5,326 nt of DNA from positions 1 to 5,326 of the forward strand of contig DAOWDF010000074.1 in assembly GCA_030639165.1 (NCBI GenBank), in the 5' to 3' direction. Both the position numbers and the translations under genes were made by a program. Each line of letters begins with the position of its first letter. The stretch's first letter is position 1. The notes under the pieces were generated by a model. That model saw only the letters and a list, made by a program, of their open reading frames with translations. It made no database searches and had not been told where the DNA came from. This document shows, in pieces, positions 4,656 to 5,326 of the stretch. This DNA comes from Alphaproteobacteria bacterium (GTDB taxonomy: Bacteria; Pseudomonadota; Alphaproteobacteria; Micavibrionales; Micavibrionaceae).

Positions 4656-5326
4656 CTTTAGTTGATAAGGCTGTGGATAACTCCCCATTAATTATGGGGA
4701 TAGTTAATGTCACGCCCGATAGTTTTTCCGATGGTGGAGAAAATTATTCCGCCGATAACGCAATATCTCATGGCTTGGAATTGCTAGAGCAGGGCGCAGA
4801 TATCCTAGATATAGGCGGCGAGTCCACGCGCCCTAATGCTGAAATAATATCCGTAGATGAGGAAATAGCCCGCGTTATTCCTGTGGTAAAGGGGCTAGTT
4901 GGTAAAGCTCCGTTCATATCCATAGATACTCGCAATGCCAAAACCATGGAAGCTGCGCTTCACGCTGGCGCTAATATTATTAATGATGTCAGCGCTCTAA
5001 CTCATGACAATAACTCTGCGGCAATAGTGGCGGAAAGCAAGCTTCCTGTGTGCCTAATGCATATGAAGGGCAACCCGCAAAACATGCAAAATGCTCCGAC
5101 TTACGATAATATAATTGATGAATTATTGACGTTTTTTAAGGAAAGACTGGAGTTTTGCGCCCGTAATAATATCGCTCAAGATAAAATTATACTGGATGCT
5201 GGCATAGGTTTTGGCAAAACTCTGGAGCATAATCTTGAGATACTCAAAAATCTTAATAAGTTTAAAACCCTTGGCTGCCCTATATTACTCGGCACTTCAC
5301 GCAAAAGCTTTATCGGTAAAATTTGC
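4646..5326 (+). CDS. folP: Dihydropteroate synthase, 3' partial
   Basis: FolP condenses the FolK product with p-aminobenzoate to make dihydropteroate and is the target of sulfonamides. The frame stays open to the right edge, so 227 residues of an expected 265-285 are present and the C-terminal RxH region is missing. Landmarks in order are IMGIVNVTPDSFSDGG (16-31), DIGGESTRP (55-63), SIDTR (92-96), INDVSAL (112-118), LMHMKGNPQNM (137-147), DAGIGFGK (184-191) and GTSRKSFIG (216-224). These cover the pterin and substrate sites. Phe27 and Pro63, at sites often altered in resistant enzymes, are the usual residues. The ATG overlaps folK by 10 bases. A GTG at 4652 would give a 4-base GTGA overlap and sits better behind AGAGA (4640-4644), so the start is uncertain by two codons. 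AAGGGG at 4626-4631 lies 14 bases before the ATG. folK and folP are surely co-translated neighbours in one pathway. Confidence 0.95.
   Translation, partial: MPVTLVDKAVDNSPLIMGIVNVTPDSFSDGGENYSADNAISHGLELLEQGADILDIGGESTRPNAEIISVDEEIARVIPVVKGLVGKAPFISIDTRNAKTMEAALHAGANIINDVSALTHDNNSAAIVAESKLPVCLMHMKGNPQNMQNAPTYDNIIDELLTFFKERLEFCARNNIAQDKIILDAGIGFGKTLEHNLEILKNLNKFKTLGCPILLGTSRKSFIGKIC
4672..4680 (-). promoter_or_regulatory. DnaA-box-like 9-mer (start of folP)
   Basis: This is an exact TGTGGATAA in folP codons 9-12 (Ala-Val-Asp-Asn), with the same orientation as the copies at 3427-3435 and 4598-4606. It lies directly before the hairpin at 4682-4700. No binding evidence is available from sequence. 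Confidence 0.25.
4682..4700 (+). other. Hairpin in the early folP coding region
   Basis: TCCCCAT (4682-4688) and ATGGGGA (4694-4700) form a perfect 7-base stem around the 5-base loop TAATT. It covers folP codons 13-19, ending in the conserved Ile-Met-Gly-Ile. It could slow early elongation or hide the internal ATG at 4694. No T run follows, so it is not a terminator. Confidence 0.35.

Overview
The window carries six protein-coding genes, all on the + strand, packed tightly except for two intergenic gaps. Base composition is moderate to AT-rich. The protein style suggests a Gram-negative proteobacterium, most likely an alphaproteobacterium. The evidence is an HPPK with the SAPVPxSDQPW signature common in that class, a Tat-exported MepK/YcbK-type protein, and a YcbB-type L,D-transpeptidase. 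This placement is inferred from remembered family features and not from a search.

Layout. (1) Positions 1-458 hold the 3' part of a small membrane protein with a bacterial PH (bPH2/YdbS-like) domain; its start lies off the left edge. (2) Positions 459-759 form a 301-base gap with no convincing gene. It holds a 74-base imperfect inverted repeat built on a CCACGAAGACACGAAG-type core, a TTAA-N7-TTAA motif, and a possible promoter for the next gene. (3) Positions 760-2508 are ilvD, dihydroxy-acid dehydratase. (4) Positions 2495-3415 encode a secreted L,D-transpeptidase that starts at a TTG inside the end of ilvD. (5) Positions 3416-3566 are an AT-rich gap with a DnaA-box-like 9-mer, a small hairpin and a fair sigma70-type promoter. 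(6) Positions 3567-4166 are a Tat-exported MepK/DUF882 peptidoglycan endopeptidase. (7) Positions 4167-4655 are folK, which begins directly after the mepK stop codon. (8) Positions 4646-5326 are folP, overlapping folK and cut by the right edge.

The genes probably form two transcription units, ilvD-ldt and mepK-folK-folP. They bring together three household tasks. IlvD makes branched-chain 2-keto acids. The L,D-transpeptidase is expected to make 3-3 cross-links in peptidoglycan, and the MepK-like enzyme is expected to cut them. FolK and FolP catalyse consecutive steps of folate synthesis. The transpeptidase/endopeptidase adjacency mirrors ycbB(ldtD)-ycbK(mepK) in E. coli.

I found no mobile element, CRISPR array, RNA gene or clearly new system. 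The best leads are the inverted repeat upstream of ilvD, three exact TGTGGATAA (DnaA-box) 9-mers in one orientation, and the translational linkage of cell-wall genes to metabolic genes.
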